From: JAPLHP01 sp963720375
GTDB lineage: Bacteria; Chloroflexota; Dehalococcoidia; UBA2247; RBG-13-53-26
Length of the DNA: 64,000 nucleotides
Reading direction: 5' to 3'
Assembly (NCBI GenBank): GCA_963720375.1
Contig: CAVRFM010000011.1
Span: 21,376-85,375 of the forward strand
Below are positions 51,912-60,561 of the stretch, piece after piece (within the stretch, counting starts at the first letter, position 1; each line of letters starts with the position of its first letter). A program made the position numbers and the translations under genes. Under the pieces are notes generated by a model. The model worked only from the letters and a program-made list of their open reading frames with translations. It was not told where the DNA came from and ran no database searches.

Positions 51912-52901
51912 ATGACATCGCCGACATCGCCCGCAATTCACATCCAGGACCTGCGCAAGGTCTACGTTGTCAGCCAGCAGGAAGCCGGCGCGAAGGCCGC
52001 GCTGGAAGGCCTGGTGCACCGCCGCAAGGTAGAAGTTGCTGCTGTGGACGGCATCTCGTTCGACCTGGCTCCCGGCGAGATAGTGGGTTTTCTGGGCCCC
52101 AACGGCGCCGGCAAGACGACCACGCTGAAGATGCTTTCCGGTTTGCTGCATCCCACGTCGGGCGAGGTGACCGTGCTCGGCTACGTTCCCTGGAAGCGTG
52201 AGAAATCATTCCTGCGGCAGATTACGCTGGTGATGGGACAGCGCAACCAGCTGGTCTGGGATATCCCCGCCCTGCATTCATTCGAGTTGAACCGGGTCAT
52301 CTACCGCATCCCGGCCGAGGACTACCGCCGCATGCTCGACGAGTTGACCGAGCTTCTGGAACTGGGGCCGCTGCTGCACAAACCGGTGCGCAACCTCTCC
52401 CTCGGCGAACGGATGAAGTGTGAGATTGCGGCAGCCCTGCTGCACCGCCCGAGCGTGGTCTTCCTGGATGAGCCGACCATCGGCCTCGATGTGACGATGC
52501 AGCGGCGCATACGCGCCTTTATCGCGGAGTACAACCGCCGCTTCGGGGCGACTGTCCTGCTGACCAGCCACTACATGGCTGACGTCGAGGCGCTTTGCAA
52601 GCGCGTCGTTGTCATCCACCACGGCAGGCTCCTTTTCGATGGCGACCTTGCGATCCTGGTGCAGAAATTCACGGCGCACAAGACCATCGTCGTGCAGATA
52701 GGAGACTGCCAGGCCGATTTGAGCTCCTACGGCGAAGTCGTATCCTGCGCAGACGGCCACTTTACGCTCCGGGTCCCCAAAGCCGAAACGGCCCGCGTCA
52801 CCGAGCGGCTGCTGGCGGACCTGCCGGTGATCGACTTGCTGGTTGAAGACCCTCCGATCGAGGAAGTGATCGAGCGGGTCTTCGCGCAGGAGAACCCATG
52901 A
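51912..52901 (+). CDS. ABC-2-type exporter ATPase (COG4586 type)
   Basis: This protein of about 329 residues is the ATPase of an ABC exporter. Walker A is GPNGAGKTTTLKML (about residues 64-77), the signature LSLGERMKCEIAAAL, and Walker B VVFLDEPTIGLD. An inserted QQEAGAKAALEGLVHRRK near the N-terminus is typical of the COG4586 group. ATG 51912 begins IHIQDLRKV-type homology; the longer frame from 51816 is unlikely. The stop overlaps the next start (ATGA), so translation is coupled to the two permeases. GC content looks higher than in neighbours. Confidence 0.9.
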   Translation: MTSPTSPAIHIQDLRKVYVVSQQEAGAKAALEGLVHRRKVEVAAVDGISFDLAPGEIVGFLGPNGAGKTTTLKMLSGLLHPTSGEVTVLGYVPWKREKSFLRQITLVMGQRNQLVWDIPALHSFELNRVIYRIPAEDYRRMLDELTELLELGPLLHKPVRNLSLGERMKCEIAAALLHRPSVVFLDEPTIGLDVTMQRRIRAFIAEYNRRFGATVLLTSHYMADVEALCKRVVVIHHGRLLFDGDLAILVQKFTAHKTIVVQIGDCQADLSSYGEVVSCADGHFTLRVPKAETARVTERLLADLPVIDLLVEDPPIEEVIERVFAQENP

Positions 52902-53701
52902 AAGCTCTGGCGGAGCTATACATACAGCAGTTCAAGACCACCCTGGCGATGATGTTCCAGTACCGCGCCTCGCTGCTCATCTGGATGATCGGGCAGGTGC
53001 TGGAACCGCTGGTCTATCTCATCGTCTGGTCGATAGTCTCGAACAGCAGCGGCGGAAGCGTCGGCGGCTACACCACAAGGGAGTTCGCCGCTTATTTCAT
53101 CGTGCTGATGCTGGTCAACCAGGTCACCTACACCTGGATAATGTACGAGTTCGAGTACCGCATCCGGGAAGGAATCCTTTCCTTCGCGCTGTTGAAGCCG
53201 GTGCACCCCATCCATTCGGACATTGCCGATAATGTGTCCTCAAAACTGATAACACTGCCTATCATGATAATCATCGCAGTCGGACTGGCGGCGATCTTCC
53301 ATGCCTCCATTTCTCCCCCGCCGTGGGCCATCGCAGTATTCATCCCGGCGTTGCTGCTCGCCTTTCTGGTGCGGTTCCTCCTGGAATGGACCCTGGCGCA
53401 GGCGGCGTTCTGGACCACACGCGTCAGCGCCATCAATCAGACCTATTTTGTCCTGATGCTGTTTCTCTCCGGGCAGATCGCCCCGCTGACGCTTCTCCCC
53501 CATCCGGTCCAGGTTGCGGCTGCGATTCTGCCCTTCCGCTGGCTGATCGGCTTTCCGGTGGAACTCCTGCTTGGCCGGCTTACGCTCGCCGAAGCGTTGA
53601 TGGGCCTGGGAGCCCAGGCCGCCTGGTTGATCGTCAGCTTCGTTCTGGTCCGGGTCGTATGGCGGGCGGGCGTGCGGGTCTATTCGGCGGTGGGCGCATG
53701 A
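52898..53701 (+). CDS. ABC-2-type exporter permease 1
   Basis: This 267-residue membrane protein has six helices and the pattern of the COG4587/COG3694 permeases: MFQYRASLLIWMIGQVLEPL at the N-terminus, a VNQVTYTWIMYEFEYRIREG coupling segment, and GAQAAWLIVSFVLVRVVWRAG at the end. It overlaps the ATPase stop by ATGA and the second permease start by ATGA. The pair of permeases with one ATPase makes a complete exporter; the substrate is unknown, and viologen- or drug-type substrates are seen in relatives. Confidence 0.87.
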   Translation: MKALAELYIQQFKTTLAMMFQYRASLLIWMIGQVLEPLVYLIVWSIVSNSSGGSVGGYTTREFAAYFIVLMLVNQVTYTWIMYEFEYRIREGILSFALLKPVHPIHSDIADNVSSKLITLPIMIIIAVGLAAIFHASISPPPWAIAVFIPALLLAFLVRFLLEWTLAQAAFWTTRVSAINQTYFVLMLFLSGQIAPLTLLPHPVQVAAAILPFRWLIGFPVELLLGRLTLAEALMGLGAQAAWLIVSFVLVRVVWRAGVRVYSAVGA

Positions 53702-54483
53702 ACTACCTTCGTTTGTTGGGGCGTTTTTTCCGGGTCAGCGTCATGGGCGAACTGGCCTACCGGGTCAACTTCTTTATGCAGCTGTTCCAGTCGCTTCTCA
53801 GCCTGGGCATCTCGCTGGCCGGACTGGCCGTGATCTTTTCCTACACCGACACTCTGGGCGGCTGGCGGCCTGACGAAGTGCTGGCGCTTGTCGGCGTGTA
53901 CTTTCTGGTGGGCGGAATGATCGGCCTGGTGATTCAGCCGGGCATGGAGCAGCTCATCGAGTCGGTCCGCAACGGCACGCTGGATTTTACGCTGACCAAG
54001 CCGGAGGATGCGCAGCTCATCGTCAGCATCCAGCGTGTAGAAATCTGGAAGCTGATCGATATTGTGCTGGGTTTCGGCGTGCTGGCGACTGCGCTGGTCC
54101 GGCTGGGGGAGAAGGTGGGGGGATGGCAGGCGGCGGAGTTCATTCTGATGCTGCTCGCGGGCGGGGTCATCATCTACAGCTTCTGGCTGATTCTGGCCAC
54201 GCTTTCGTTCTGGTTCGTGCGGGTGGAAAACATCCTGGTGATCTTTCAGAGCATGTACGAGGCCGGCCGCTGGCCGATAAGCCTGTATCCGGGATGGCTG
54301 CGCTACGGGCTTACCTTCATCATACCGGTTGCTTTTGCCACGACCGTACCCGCCGAAGCGCTGACCGGCCGCCTTACCTGGGAAACCCTGCTGGTCGCCG
54401 TAGCGCTGGCCGTAGTCCTGTTCATGGTTTCGCGATTATTCTGGCGGGCCGGACTGCGCCACTATTCCGGAACATCGGCGTGA
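53698..54483 (+). CDS. ABC-2-type exporter permease 2
   Basis: This 261-residue membrane protein is the second permease. It starts MNYLRLLGRFFRVSVMGELA, has helices such as LVGVYFLVGGMIGLVI and MLLAGGVIIYSFWLILATL, and ends with LFMVSRLFWRAGLRHYSGTSA, closely mirroring the end of permease 1 (WRAG...YS). Its ATG overlaps the previous stop. A repeat copy (54568-54612) follows within 90 nt. Confidence 0.87.
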   Translation: MNYLRLLGRFFRVSVMGELAYRVNFFMQLFQSLLSLGISLAGLAVIFSYTDTLGGWRPDEVLALVGVYFLVGGMIGLVIQPGMEQLIESVRNGTLDFTLTKPEDAQLIVSIQRVEIWKLIDIVLGFGVLATALVRLGEKVGGWQAAEFILMLLAGGVIIYSFWLILATLSFWFVRVENILVIFQSMYEAGRWPISLYPGWLRYGLTFIIPVAFATTVPAEALTGRLTWETLLVAVALAVVLFMVSRLFWRAGLRHYSGTSA

Positions 54484-54567
54484 TATAGTTTCGCCGAAGA
54501 TTCCCGTTCGAGGTCCAGAGACCGGCATTCTGCTCTACACAGCCGCGAGTTACCTGACGTCGAAGGT

Positions 54568-54612
54568 GGTCTGAGAGCACCCGGGGGTACCCCGTATAAC
54601 TTCAGGCTGTCC
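54568..54612 (+). repeat. 45-nt dispersed repeat, copy 1
   Basis: It matches 57185-57229 at about 41 of 45 positions and shares GGTCTGAGA, CACCCGGGGGTACCC and AACTTCAGGCTGTCC. It lies between the ABC exporter and the zinc-ribbon protein. The last part also occurs at 60561-60573 and, degenerate, at 397-412 and 1130-1140. Confidence 0.7.
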
Positions 54613-54700
54613 CTCTTTGTATCCAGGCTGAGGTTGGGTGGTATAATGGCGCAGTCGCATCTTTGATGTGATTACATGTACCCAATTCAGGAGGGAAGAT

Positions 54701-55333
54701 ACGTTCTGTCCGGAGTGTGGGAAAGAGAACAGGGACGATGCCAGTTCCTGCATCCATTGTGATGAGGCACTTCGTAAGGAAGAGGCTCCAGTCGCAAAGA
54801 AGACATTAAGAGGCAAATCCTGGAAGCGTTTTGGCATTGGCTTCAGCATTGTGGCAGGGGTTTTGTTGGTAATCCTTGGCATCGTTGGCATCGTTGTTGC
54901 TGTCTCCGGTGGTAAGCAGAATGAGACGACAACAGAGAATGGGACGGCAATTACCAAGGACGCTTCGGAAATGGTGCTGACACCAGATGACTTTGGAGCC
55001 GGCTGGACTCTGTCAAGTAGTGAGAATACAACTGCCTCAATGGCGGGTTCTGAATCGGCCTACAAGGTTATCTTTTATAAATCATATACTTTTCTGAGAA
55101 ATGAGGTGGCTGTCTATCCCTCCATCGATCTGGCAAAGGCAGTATATTCCAGCCAGGTACCCACCAAGGTTTCTTTGGAGCATCCCAGCATTGGTGATGA
55201 ATGCTTTCTAGATGCGTCGAATCCACTTGCTGAGGTTCTGGTGTTCAGAAAAGAAAATGTAGTTGTATGGGTGTCTGCTATTCTTGAAAAAACCCAGCCC
55301 TACGCCAGGAAAGTGGAAGCCAAGATAAGCTAG
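54701..55333 (+). CDS. Zinc-ribbon single-pass membrane protein, possible ACG start
   Basis: This protein of about 210 residues has an N-terminal zinc ribbon (FCPECG...CIHC), one transmembrane helix (FGIGFSIVAGVLLVILGIVGIVVAVSGG, about residues 45-72) and an extracytoplasmic domain of unknown fold. AGGAGGG (54689-54695) lies five nt before an ACG codon (54701-54703), exactly where the paralogue at 14078 has its ATG (MFCPKCG). A GTG at 54668 would extend it without such a site. Either ACG is used, or an ATG was mutated or misread. TATAAT at 54642-54647 may be its -10 box. Confidence 0.75.
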   Translation, partial: TFCPECGKENRDDASSCIHCDEALRKEEAPVAKKTLRGKSWKRFGIGFSIVAGVLLVILGIVGIVVAVSGGKQNETTTENGTAITKDASEMVLTPDDFGAGWTLSSSENTTASMAGSESAYKVIFYKSYTFLRNEVAVYPSIDLAKAVYSSQVPTKVSLEHPSIGDECFLDASNPLAEVLVFRKENVVVWVSAILEKTQPYARKVEAKIS

Positions 55334-55431
55334 ATGCTTGGCGTCTGCACAGCTTGATAGCTTTATGGTAGTGCATCAAGCATACACTTCCTGATTTCAG
55401 TTCAATTGCCCCTTTATGCTCAAGACGATAG

Positions 55432-55464
55432 TGCCTGGTAGAACACCAAGCTGTTGTGAACACA
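55432..55464 (+). repeat. 33-nt repeat, copy 1
   Basis: It matches 61363-61395 at 26 of 33 positions and shares GTAGAACACCA. It lies in the gap after the zinc-ribbon protein. Its beginning TGCCTGGTAGA also occurs at 388-397. Confidence 0.5.
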
Positions 55465-55526
55465 GTCGCGCTTCCGCTTTGCGGTTTGAGATAGTCCTGG
55501 CTGGTCGCTGTCTGAGCAGGGCTTGT

Positions 55527-55920
55527 CTAGCTCTTCCAGTTCTTCAGTACCTCGTGCGCACTGTTGTAACCGGGGATGAAGGTTACTCCATGGCCGGGGT
55601 GGCAGGCTGAACTGCAGAGATAGAGATTCTCGATGGGAGTCTTATATCGTGACCAGCCGACTACCGGCCTGAAATCCAGCATCTGCTCCGGATGGATCAG
55701 CCCGTGCGTGAAGTCCCCGCCGGTGCAGCCGAACATGGACGCGTAGTGGTACGGCGCGAACACCGCCTTGTCGACAATCGAGTCCTTGAAATTGGGGGCG
55801 TACCTGTTCAGCTTGTCTATCACCTTCTCCGCCAGCACGTCCTTGAGCCGGCCGTGCTGCTCTCTGGGAGCCGTGCAAGGGAAGAAGAAGGAGAAGATAC
55901 TGGCCGAATAGTGGCCAGGG
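55527..55920 (-). CDS. CrtI-like oxidoreductase copy 2, C-terminal part (frameshifted)
   Basis: This frame carries the end of the flavoprotein: GHYSASIFSFFFPCTAPREQ and then DKAVFAPYHYASMFGCTGGDF and YLCSSACHPGHGVTFIPGYN, the FAD-contact end of the fold. It joins the N-terminal part (55642-57093) if one base is removed from the six-G run at 55918-55923, which gives SVAPPGHYSASIF. Confidence 0.82.
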
Positions 55921-57093
55921 GGGTGCCACGCTGTCATCCAGGACACTGGGGATCTGGAGACCGAGGGTGGGGTCTTCCGGGATATGCCCCCACTTGCAGG
56001 CATCCCAGCATCTCTCCAGGTGTTCGGGACTCTCGAAGATGCCGACCATTCTCCTGAGATTCCCCTCGTTGGCAAAGGCATAATCTCCAGTGAATTTCGG
56101 CAGTTCCTTCAGGGCAAGGAGAATCTGGATGTAGGCGCCTCTGTGGTCTATCCGCTTGACCATGGCTGCGAAGTCTGAAGGCACATTGCTTTCTCCCACC
56201 ATGCCCAGGAAAGTGGCGTTGGCATCGAGGTTGGAGAGAACGACTCTGGCCGATATCTTGTTGCCTTTTGCAGTCTCCACCCCCACGGCCTTGCCACTAT
56301 CCAGCAAGATTGATTTCACTGGAGTGCCTACCTTTACCTCACCGCCCTTCTCCTGTATCGACCGCCGCAGGCCCTCTGCCAGCATGCCTATGCCGCCTCT
56401 GATACTCCGCATGAGTTGGGCCCCGGGGGGCGCTGCCATGCCGTAGGCCAAACACAGGGCACTGCCGGGCGTATAGGGCCCCCGGTAAGCGGACTGTACC
56501 GCCATGAAAGCCAGGAACCCTCTGATGAGTTTGTGCTTGTTGGGATCGGGGAAGTACTCGTCGATCACATCCATGGCGCTGCCGAAGAAGCACTTCCTCA
56601 GAATATCCTTCGTCTTTGCATCGGGTGCGGCATCTATTACGGCGCCGATGGACCTGGGCAGCCTCAGCGGGCTGAAGCGGTCCAGAGACTCACCCGCGAT
56701 GCGGCAGAACTCGGACAGGCCGGCGAAACCCAGAACGGCGTCAATACCGTGGTCCCGCTGCATGTGCTCCGCCAGCTTCATCGGGTCGCTGTACAGGATG
56801 ACCGGGTTCTCGCCTGGAACGCCAAAACTGCAGGACATGACCGGCGTGTCGATTACATCGAGGCCGTAGCTCTTGAGTTCCAGGTCTTCCACCACCTTTT
56901 CGCTGAGAGGGAAAAGCACTGATGCGGCAACATCGTGCTTGTAGCCCTTCAAGTGCTCCACGGTGCTGGCCATCCCACCCACGTAGTTGTTCTTTTCTAG
57001 TACCAGTACCCTCAGTCCTTGTTTGGCAAGAACAGTCGCTGCTGCAAGCCCGTTGTGACCTGCTCCCACAACAATTGCGTCGTAGTCAGCCAT
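55642..57093 (-). CDS. CrtI-like FAD oxidoreductase copy 2, N-terminal part (frameshifted)
   Basis: It starts MADYDAIVVGAGHNGLAAAT with the GxGxxG FAD motif, then VLVLEKNNYVGGMAST and a long substrate domain typical of CrtI/PYROXD2-like enzymes. From about 55920 the frame reads low-complexity arginine-rich sequence, so the true protein continues at 55527-55920, about 520 residues in all. GGGAGG lies before the ATG at 57093. It lies downstream of the porCDAB operon on the same strand, 259 nt after porB, so it could be a late gene of the same transcript. No carotenoid genes are near. Confidence 0.82.
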   Translation of the reverse strand: MADYDAIVVGAGHNGLAAATVLAKQGLRVLVLEKNNYVGGMASTVEHLKGYKHDVAASVLFPLSEKVVEDLELKSYGLDVIDTPVMSCSFGVPGENPVILYSDPMKLAEHMQRDHGIDAVLGFAGLSEFCRIAGESLDRFSPLRLPRSIGAVIDAAPDAKTKDILRKCFFGSAMDVIDEYFPDPNKHKLIRGFLAFMAVQSAYRGPYTPGSALCLAYGMAAPPGAQLMRSIRGGIGMLAEGLRRSIQEKGGEVKVGTPVKSILLDSGKAVGVETAKGNKISARVVLSNLDANATFLGMVGESNVPSDFAAMVKRIDHRGAYIQILLALKELPKFTGDYAFANEGNLRRMVGIFESPEHLERCWDACKWGHIPEDPTLGLQIPSVLDDSVAPPWPLFGQYLLLLLPLHGSQRAARPAQGRAGGEGDRQAEQVRPQFQGLDCRQGGVRAVPLRVHVRLHRRGLHARADPSGADAGFQAGSRLVTI

Positions 57094-57184
57094 TTCATAC
57101 CTCCCTCTTATGAGAAATTGGGGACGATGCGGTGATGGTACAAGATACCCTTTGGTGTGTCAATGCTTGGCTCGGCTCTGAGCT

Positions 57185-57229
57185 GGTCTGAGACCACCCG
57201 GGGGTACCCTGTAGAACTTCAGGCTGTCC
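57185..57229 (+). repeat. 45-nt dispersed repeat, copy 2
   Basis: It matches 54568-54612 at about 41 of 45 positions (GGTCTGAGACC, CCCGGGGGTACCC, GTAGAACTTCAGG). It lies in the 259-nt gap between the second CrtI-like gene and porB. Confidence 0.7.
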
Positions 57230-57352
57230 TCTATCAAAGGGGGAACAAAGAAGAGTCCGCTTGAGTGCTCAAATCGGCCTTCGGGTGAGCTGTCCACTGT
57301 TTGACCGGATGCTCTAATAGCCTGACCGGACTGTCCAGGCAGCCAGAAATCC

Positions 57353-58258
57353 CTAGGAGATGATTGCCCGCCCCAGGTACCTCCGCCACCTAGCCATGAC
57401 CCAATCCTGCAACTCCTGGATCTTCTCCTCGGCAAGGTTGGTGAACCTCCCCTGCGATGCCAGGAATTCTCTTACGGGCTTCAGATTATTCTTCCTGGCG
57501 ATGGATTCACTGGCTGCGGTCAGCCGAAAGACTCCGTTCTCAACCTCGTAGAGTACGTTCCACCCGGTCTGCACAGCCATTTCGCCAACTCGAATGGTGT
57601 CACCGAACGGGAACCCCCAACCGGGTGGGCATGGTGTATACACGTGAATGAATCTCAATCCTGCTATGGATCTGGCCTTTCTCACCTTCTCATAGAGGTC
57701 CAGCGGATAGGAAGCATTTGCCGTGGCCACGTATGGAACAGCGTGCGCCTCCATTATAGCCACAATGTCCTTCTGATGCTCCTGCTTACCAAGAATGGGG
57801 GTTGTACCCGATATTGCGCCAAGGGGAGACGAGCCCGAGCGCTGATTGCCGGTGTTCATGTAGCCTTCGTTGTCGTAGCAGATATAGATAAAATCGTCAT
57901 GCCTTTCAGCAGCGCCGCTCAGTGCTTGAATTCCTATGTCATGTGTGCCACCGTCCCCAGCCACTGCAACAACCGTCAGGTCTGTCCTTCCCAGAGCTTT
58001 TAACCCAGCCACCAGGCCTGCAGCAGATGCCGCAGTCGAGGCAAACGGCGTGTTCACGCAGGGAACGGTGACGGACGTCACCGGGTACATGCCGTGTAGT
58101 ACCGTGAGGCAACTCGCCGGCACTGTCACTATAGCCTGTCCATCCAATGCCTTGAGGATGTGACGGTAGGCCAGAGACACAGAACAGCCGGGGCATAACC
58201 TGTTGCCCGGCAACAAGAATTCTTTCTCTGTTAGATTGACTGCGTTGACCTGCGACAC
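57353..58258 (-). CDS. porB: 2-oxoacid:ferredoxin oxidoreductase, beta subunit
   Basis: This subunit of about 301 residues binds thiamine pyrophosphate: GDGGTHDIGIQALSGAAER followed by NEGYMNTGNQ is the TPP motif, and an N-terminal CPGC is one of its cluster cysteines. The enzyme oxidises pyruvate or another 2-oxoacid to the acyl-CoA, reducing ferredoxin, and can run in reverse. The start is placed at GTG 58256-58258, with GAGAGG upstream and after the porA stop; ATG 58294 would overlap porA by 26 nt. It is the last gene of porCDAB. Confidence 0.9.
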   Translation of the reverse strand: MSQVNAVNLTEKEFLLPGNRLCPGCSVSLAYRHILKALDGQAIVTVPASCLTVLHGMYPVTSVTVPCVNTPFASTAASAAGLVAGLKALGRTDLTVVAVAGDGGTHDIGIQALSGAAERHDDFIYICYDNEGYMNTGNQRSGSSPLGAISGTTPILGKQEHQKDIVAIMEAHAVPYVATANASYPLDLYEKVRKARSIAGLRFIHVYTPCPPGWGFPFGDTIRVGEMAVQTGWNVLYEVENGVFRLTAASESIARKNNLKPVREFLASQGRFTNLAEEKIQELQDWVMARWRRYLGRAIIS

Positions 58259-58268
58259 TACTGGCCTC

Positions 58269-59498
58269 TCAGATTTCACAGATCCATTCGGCATATTCGT
58301 TATTCAGAGCGCTTCTGTCAAGCGATGACAGAGTCTTCTTCACCGCATCCGCCAGCTCTCTGGCCTTGACATCCCGGCCGCCCAGCCCGACTATGAAGTT
58401 GCGCACAGCTGCTTTTGTGCTACTTCCGTAGAGGGCAGCCTTTATCTCATTACACGTAGCTCCTTCGTTGCCATAGCTGACGCTCTTATCGAAAACCGCA
58501 ACAAGCCGACATCGTCCAAGCGCCCTTACTACCTCTCTCTTGGGAAACGGTCTGAATACCCTCAAGCCCACAACACCTGCCTTGACCCCTTCTTTCCTGA
58601 GGGCGTCCGCAGCCACTATGGCCTCCATGGCCAGACTGCCCATGGCCACTATGGCAACCTCAGCGTCCTGCATTCTATCTTCCCAGAGCAATTCAACATA
58701 ACTTCTTCCGAATAGGTCGCCGAATTCCTGCCCGACGCTGGCAATAGTCTCCTTTGATCTCTCCATGGCTTCCTGGAGAAGATACCTGATCTCCATGTAT
58801 CCATGGCAGAGCATGCCCGCTGCATTCACCCTGGGATTTGCCAGTGTTACCAGGTTGTAGTTCTTGGGATTGCCGGGGTCTAGAATCGTGTGTGGTTTAT
58901 ATGGGGGCAGGAACCTGTCCACAACATCCTGGGATGGGACGTCCACCGGCATCTCGGTATGGGACAGGATGTAGCCATCGTAGCAGACCATGACCGGCAA
59001 GTAGGTCTTTTCGGCGATCTTGTATGCCTGTATCACCAAATCCAGGATCTCCTGGTTGTTTCGGGCATATATCTGTATCCAGCCGGTATCCCGCTGCGAT
59101 ACGGAGTCTTGCTGGTCATTCAGCACATTCCACGGTGCCCCCATGGCGCGGTTGACGCACGCCAGAACCACGGGAAGACGCGTCCCGGCCACCCAGTGCA
59201 GCATCTCATGCATGTACGCCAACCCATGCGAGCTGGTTGCCGTGAATGTCCTTGCTCCCACAAGCGATGCCGAGCTGCAGACAGCGAGGGCGCTGTGCTC
59301 ACTCTCAACGTTGACATACTGGGCCTGAAGCTCTCCTCTTTCGACGAATTCGGACAGTACCTCCGTGACCGGTGTCTGAGGTGTTATGGGGTAGGCAGCA
59401 ATCACCTGAACGCGGCTCAGCTTCGCGCCCATGGCTGCGGCGCGATTGCCGTCAAGCATCTGATGCGGGGATTCCCTATGCGTCCTTCTCTTTGCCAA
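58269..59498 (-). CDS. porA: 2-oxoacid:ferredoxin oxidoreductase, alpha subunit
   Basis: This 409-residue subunit carries the substrate-facing part. AAYPITPQTPVTEVLSEFV near the N-terminus and YVNVESEHSALAVCSSAS are signatures of the pyruvate type, followed by ATSSHGLAYMHEML. The C-terminal domain (AIVAMGSLAMEAIVAADALR) contacts CoA. It starts with TTG 59496-59498, with GAGG upstream. Position three of a four-gene operon. Confidence 0.91.
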   Translation of the reverse strand: MAKRRTHRESPHQMLDGNRAAAMGAKLSRVQVIAAYPITPQTPVTEVLSEFVERGELQAQYVNVESEHSALAVCSSASLVGARTFTATSSHGLAYMHEMLHWVAGTRLPVVLACVNRAMGAPWNVLNDQQDSVSQRDTGWIQIYARNNQEILDLVIQAYKIAEKTYLPVMVCYDGYILSHTEMPVDVPSQDVVDRFLPPYKPHTILDPGNPKNYNLVTLANPRVNAAGMLCHGYMEIRYLLQEAMERSKETIASVGQEFGDLFGRSYVELLWEDRMQDAEVAIVAMGSLAMEAIVAADALRKEGVKAGVVGLRVFRPFPKREVVRALGRCRLVAVFDKSVSYGNEGATCNEIKAALYGSSTKAAVRNFIVGLGGRDVKARELADAVKKTLSSLDRSALNNEYAEWICEI

Positions 59499-59515
59499 GG
59501 TGCCTCATCAGTCCT

Positions 59516-59812
59516 TCAAAAAGTGAACTTGTTCTCTTCTATCATGGCAATGGCGTGGGCCGGGCATACCTGGGCACATATTCCGCAGCCCTTGCAGTAT
59601 TCCATGTTTATGGTGACGGGTACAGTCTTGCTGATCACGGCTTCCGGGCAGTAGAGCCAGCACAGGAAGCAGGCAGGCTTGTTCTTCCTGGCCGGGGTGC
59701 ACCTGCCCTCGTCAATGACTGGCCGCGAGTTGCGCCACTCGCCTGTCTTCCCTGCTTCGCCGATACCTGGCGACGATTCGCCGCATATGTGCCCGCAATC
59801 CCTAGTTCCCAT
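59516..59812 (-). CDS. porD: 2-oxoacid:ferredoxin oxidoreductase, delta (ferredoxin) subunit
   Basis: This 98-residue subunit holds two 4Fe-4S clusters that take electrons to external ferredoxin: cysteines in GRCTPARKNKPACFLCWLYCP and CKGCGICAQVCPAHAI. The first cluster has a longer gap after its first cysteine, normal for PorD. It lies 9 nt after porC and 17 nt before porA. Confidence 0.9.
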   Translation of the reverse strand: MGTRDCGHICGESSPGIGEAGKTGEWRNSRPVIDEGRCTPARKNKPACFLCWLYCPEAVISKTVPVTINMEYCKGCGICAQVCPAHAIAMIEENKFTF

Positions 59813-59821
59813 TGCTCTTGC

Positions 59822-60418
59822 CTAACACGTCCTCTCGATCATGGTTGTTCTGTATGTCTTCTCAATCGCGGCCAGGTTTAAGTTGGCAGACCGGTTGGAG
59901 AACCTGCTTCTTATCACCTCGTTGATGCTCGCCAAGGCCACCAATCCGGAGACACGAACTACAGCGCCCAGCATGGCTGTATTGACCACAATCAGCCCGG
60001 ACACTATGAGGCCCAACTCCCGGCATATACCTGTGGCGTCGGCAGTGGCGATATTGAAGTCACCCTCGACATCGAGTTGCTTTGGAGTCTGCCAATAATT
60101 CACGATGAGCCAACCCCCGGTGCGCAGCCCGGTGACCACCTCGCGATCTCTCAGCAGCGTGTGATCCAGAACCACCACCATATCCGGTGCTTCGATCTGA
60201 GATACGACCATGATAGGCCCAGGGGAAATCCGGGTTGATGCGCTCACCGGAGCCCCCCGCCTTTCAGCGCCGAATGACGGTGATGCCGTCGCTCCCTGGT
60301 AGCCATTGAGATGGGCTGCTTGTGCCAGTGTCTTGGCTGCCGTTATGGCCCCTTGGCCTCCCCGGCCGTGCCACCTTATCTCATAGAGGCTGTCATCTGC
60401 GAATAAGCGTACGGACAT
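59822..60418 (-). CDS. porC: 2-oxoacid:ferredoxin oxidoreductase, gamma subunit
   Basis: This 198-residue subunit begins with the typical YEIRWHGRGGQGAITAAKTLA and has SFGAERRGAPVSASTRIS and a core that packs on the alpha and beta chains. It is the first gene of porCDAB (order gamma-delta-alpha-beta). A perfect TATAAT lies upstream at 60479-60484. Confidence 0.91.
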   Translation of the reverse strand: MSVRLFADDSLYEIRWHGRGGQGAITAAKTLAQAAHLNGYQGATASPSFGAERRGAPVSASTRISPGPIMVVSQIEAPDMVVVLDHTLLRDREVVTGLRTGGWLIVNYWQTPKQLDVEGDFNIATADATGICRELGLIVSGLIVVNTAMLGAVVRVSGLVALASINEVIRSRFSNRSANLNLAAIEKTYRTTMIERTC

Positions 60419-60478
60419 CTCGAATTATCCCAGTGAGTAGTTTCATACCCTGGAAGTCGTAATAACTGCAACCAGATG

Positions 60479-60505
60479 ATTATACCGCAACTCTATCCTG
60501 CACAA
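60479..60505 (-). promoter_or_regulatory. Promoter of the porCDAB operon
   Basis: On the minus strand a perfect TATAAT (60479-60484) is preceded by TTGTGC (60500-60505) with a 15-nt spacer, or by TTGCTT (60504-60509) with 19 nt. The leader would be about 55 nt. The -35 assignment is uncertain. Confidence 0.5.
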
Positions 60506-60561
60506 GCAAACGGGGCCTGGTTGACAGGGAGGTGTTGCCGCTTTGCCTGACGAAGGAGAAC

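Noticed and set aside
44850..57093. Carotenoid biosynthesis from the two CrtI-like genes
   Set aside because: No phytoene synthase, cyclase or GGPP synthase is nearby, and CrtI-like folds serve many other reactions.
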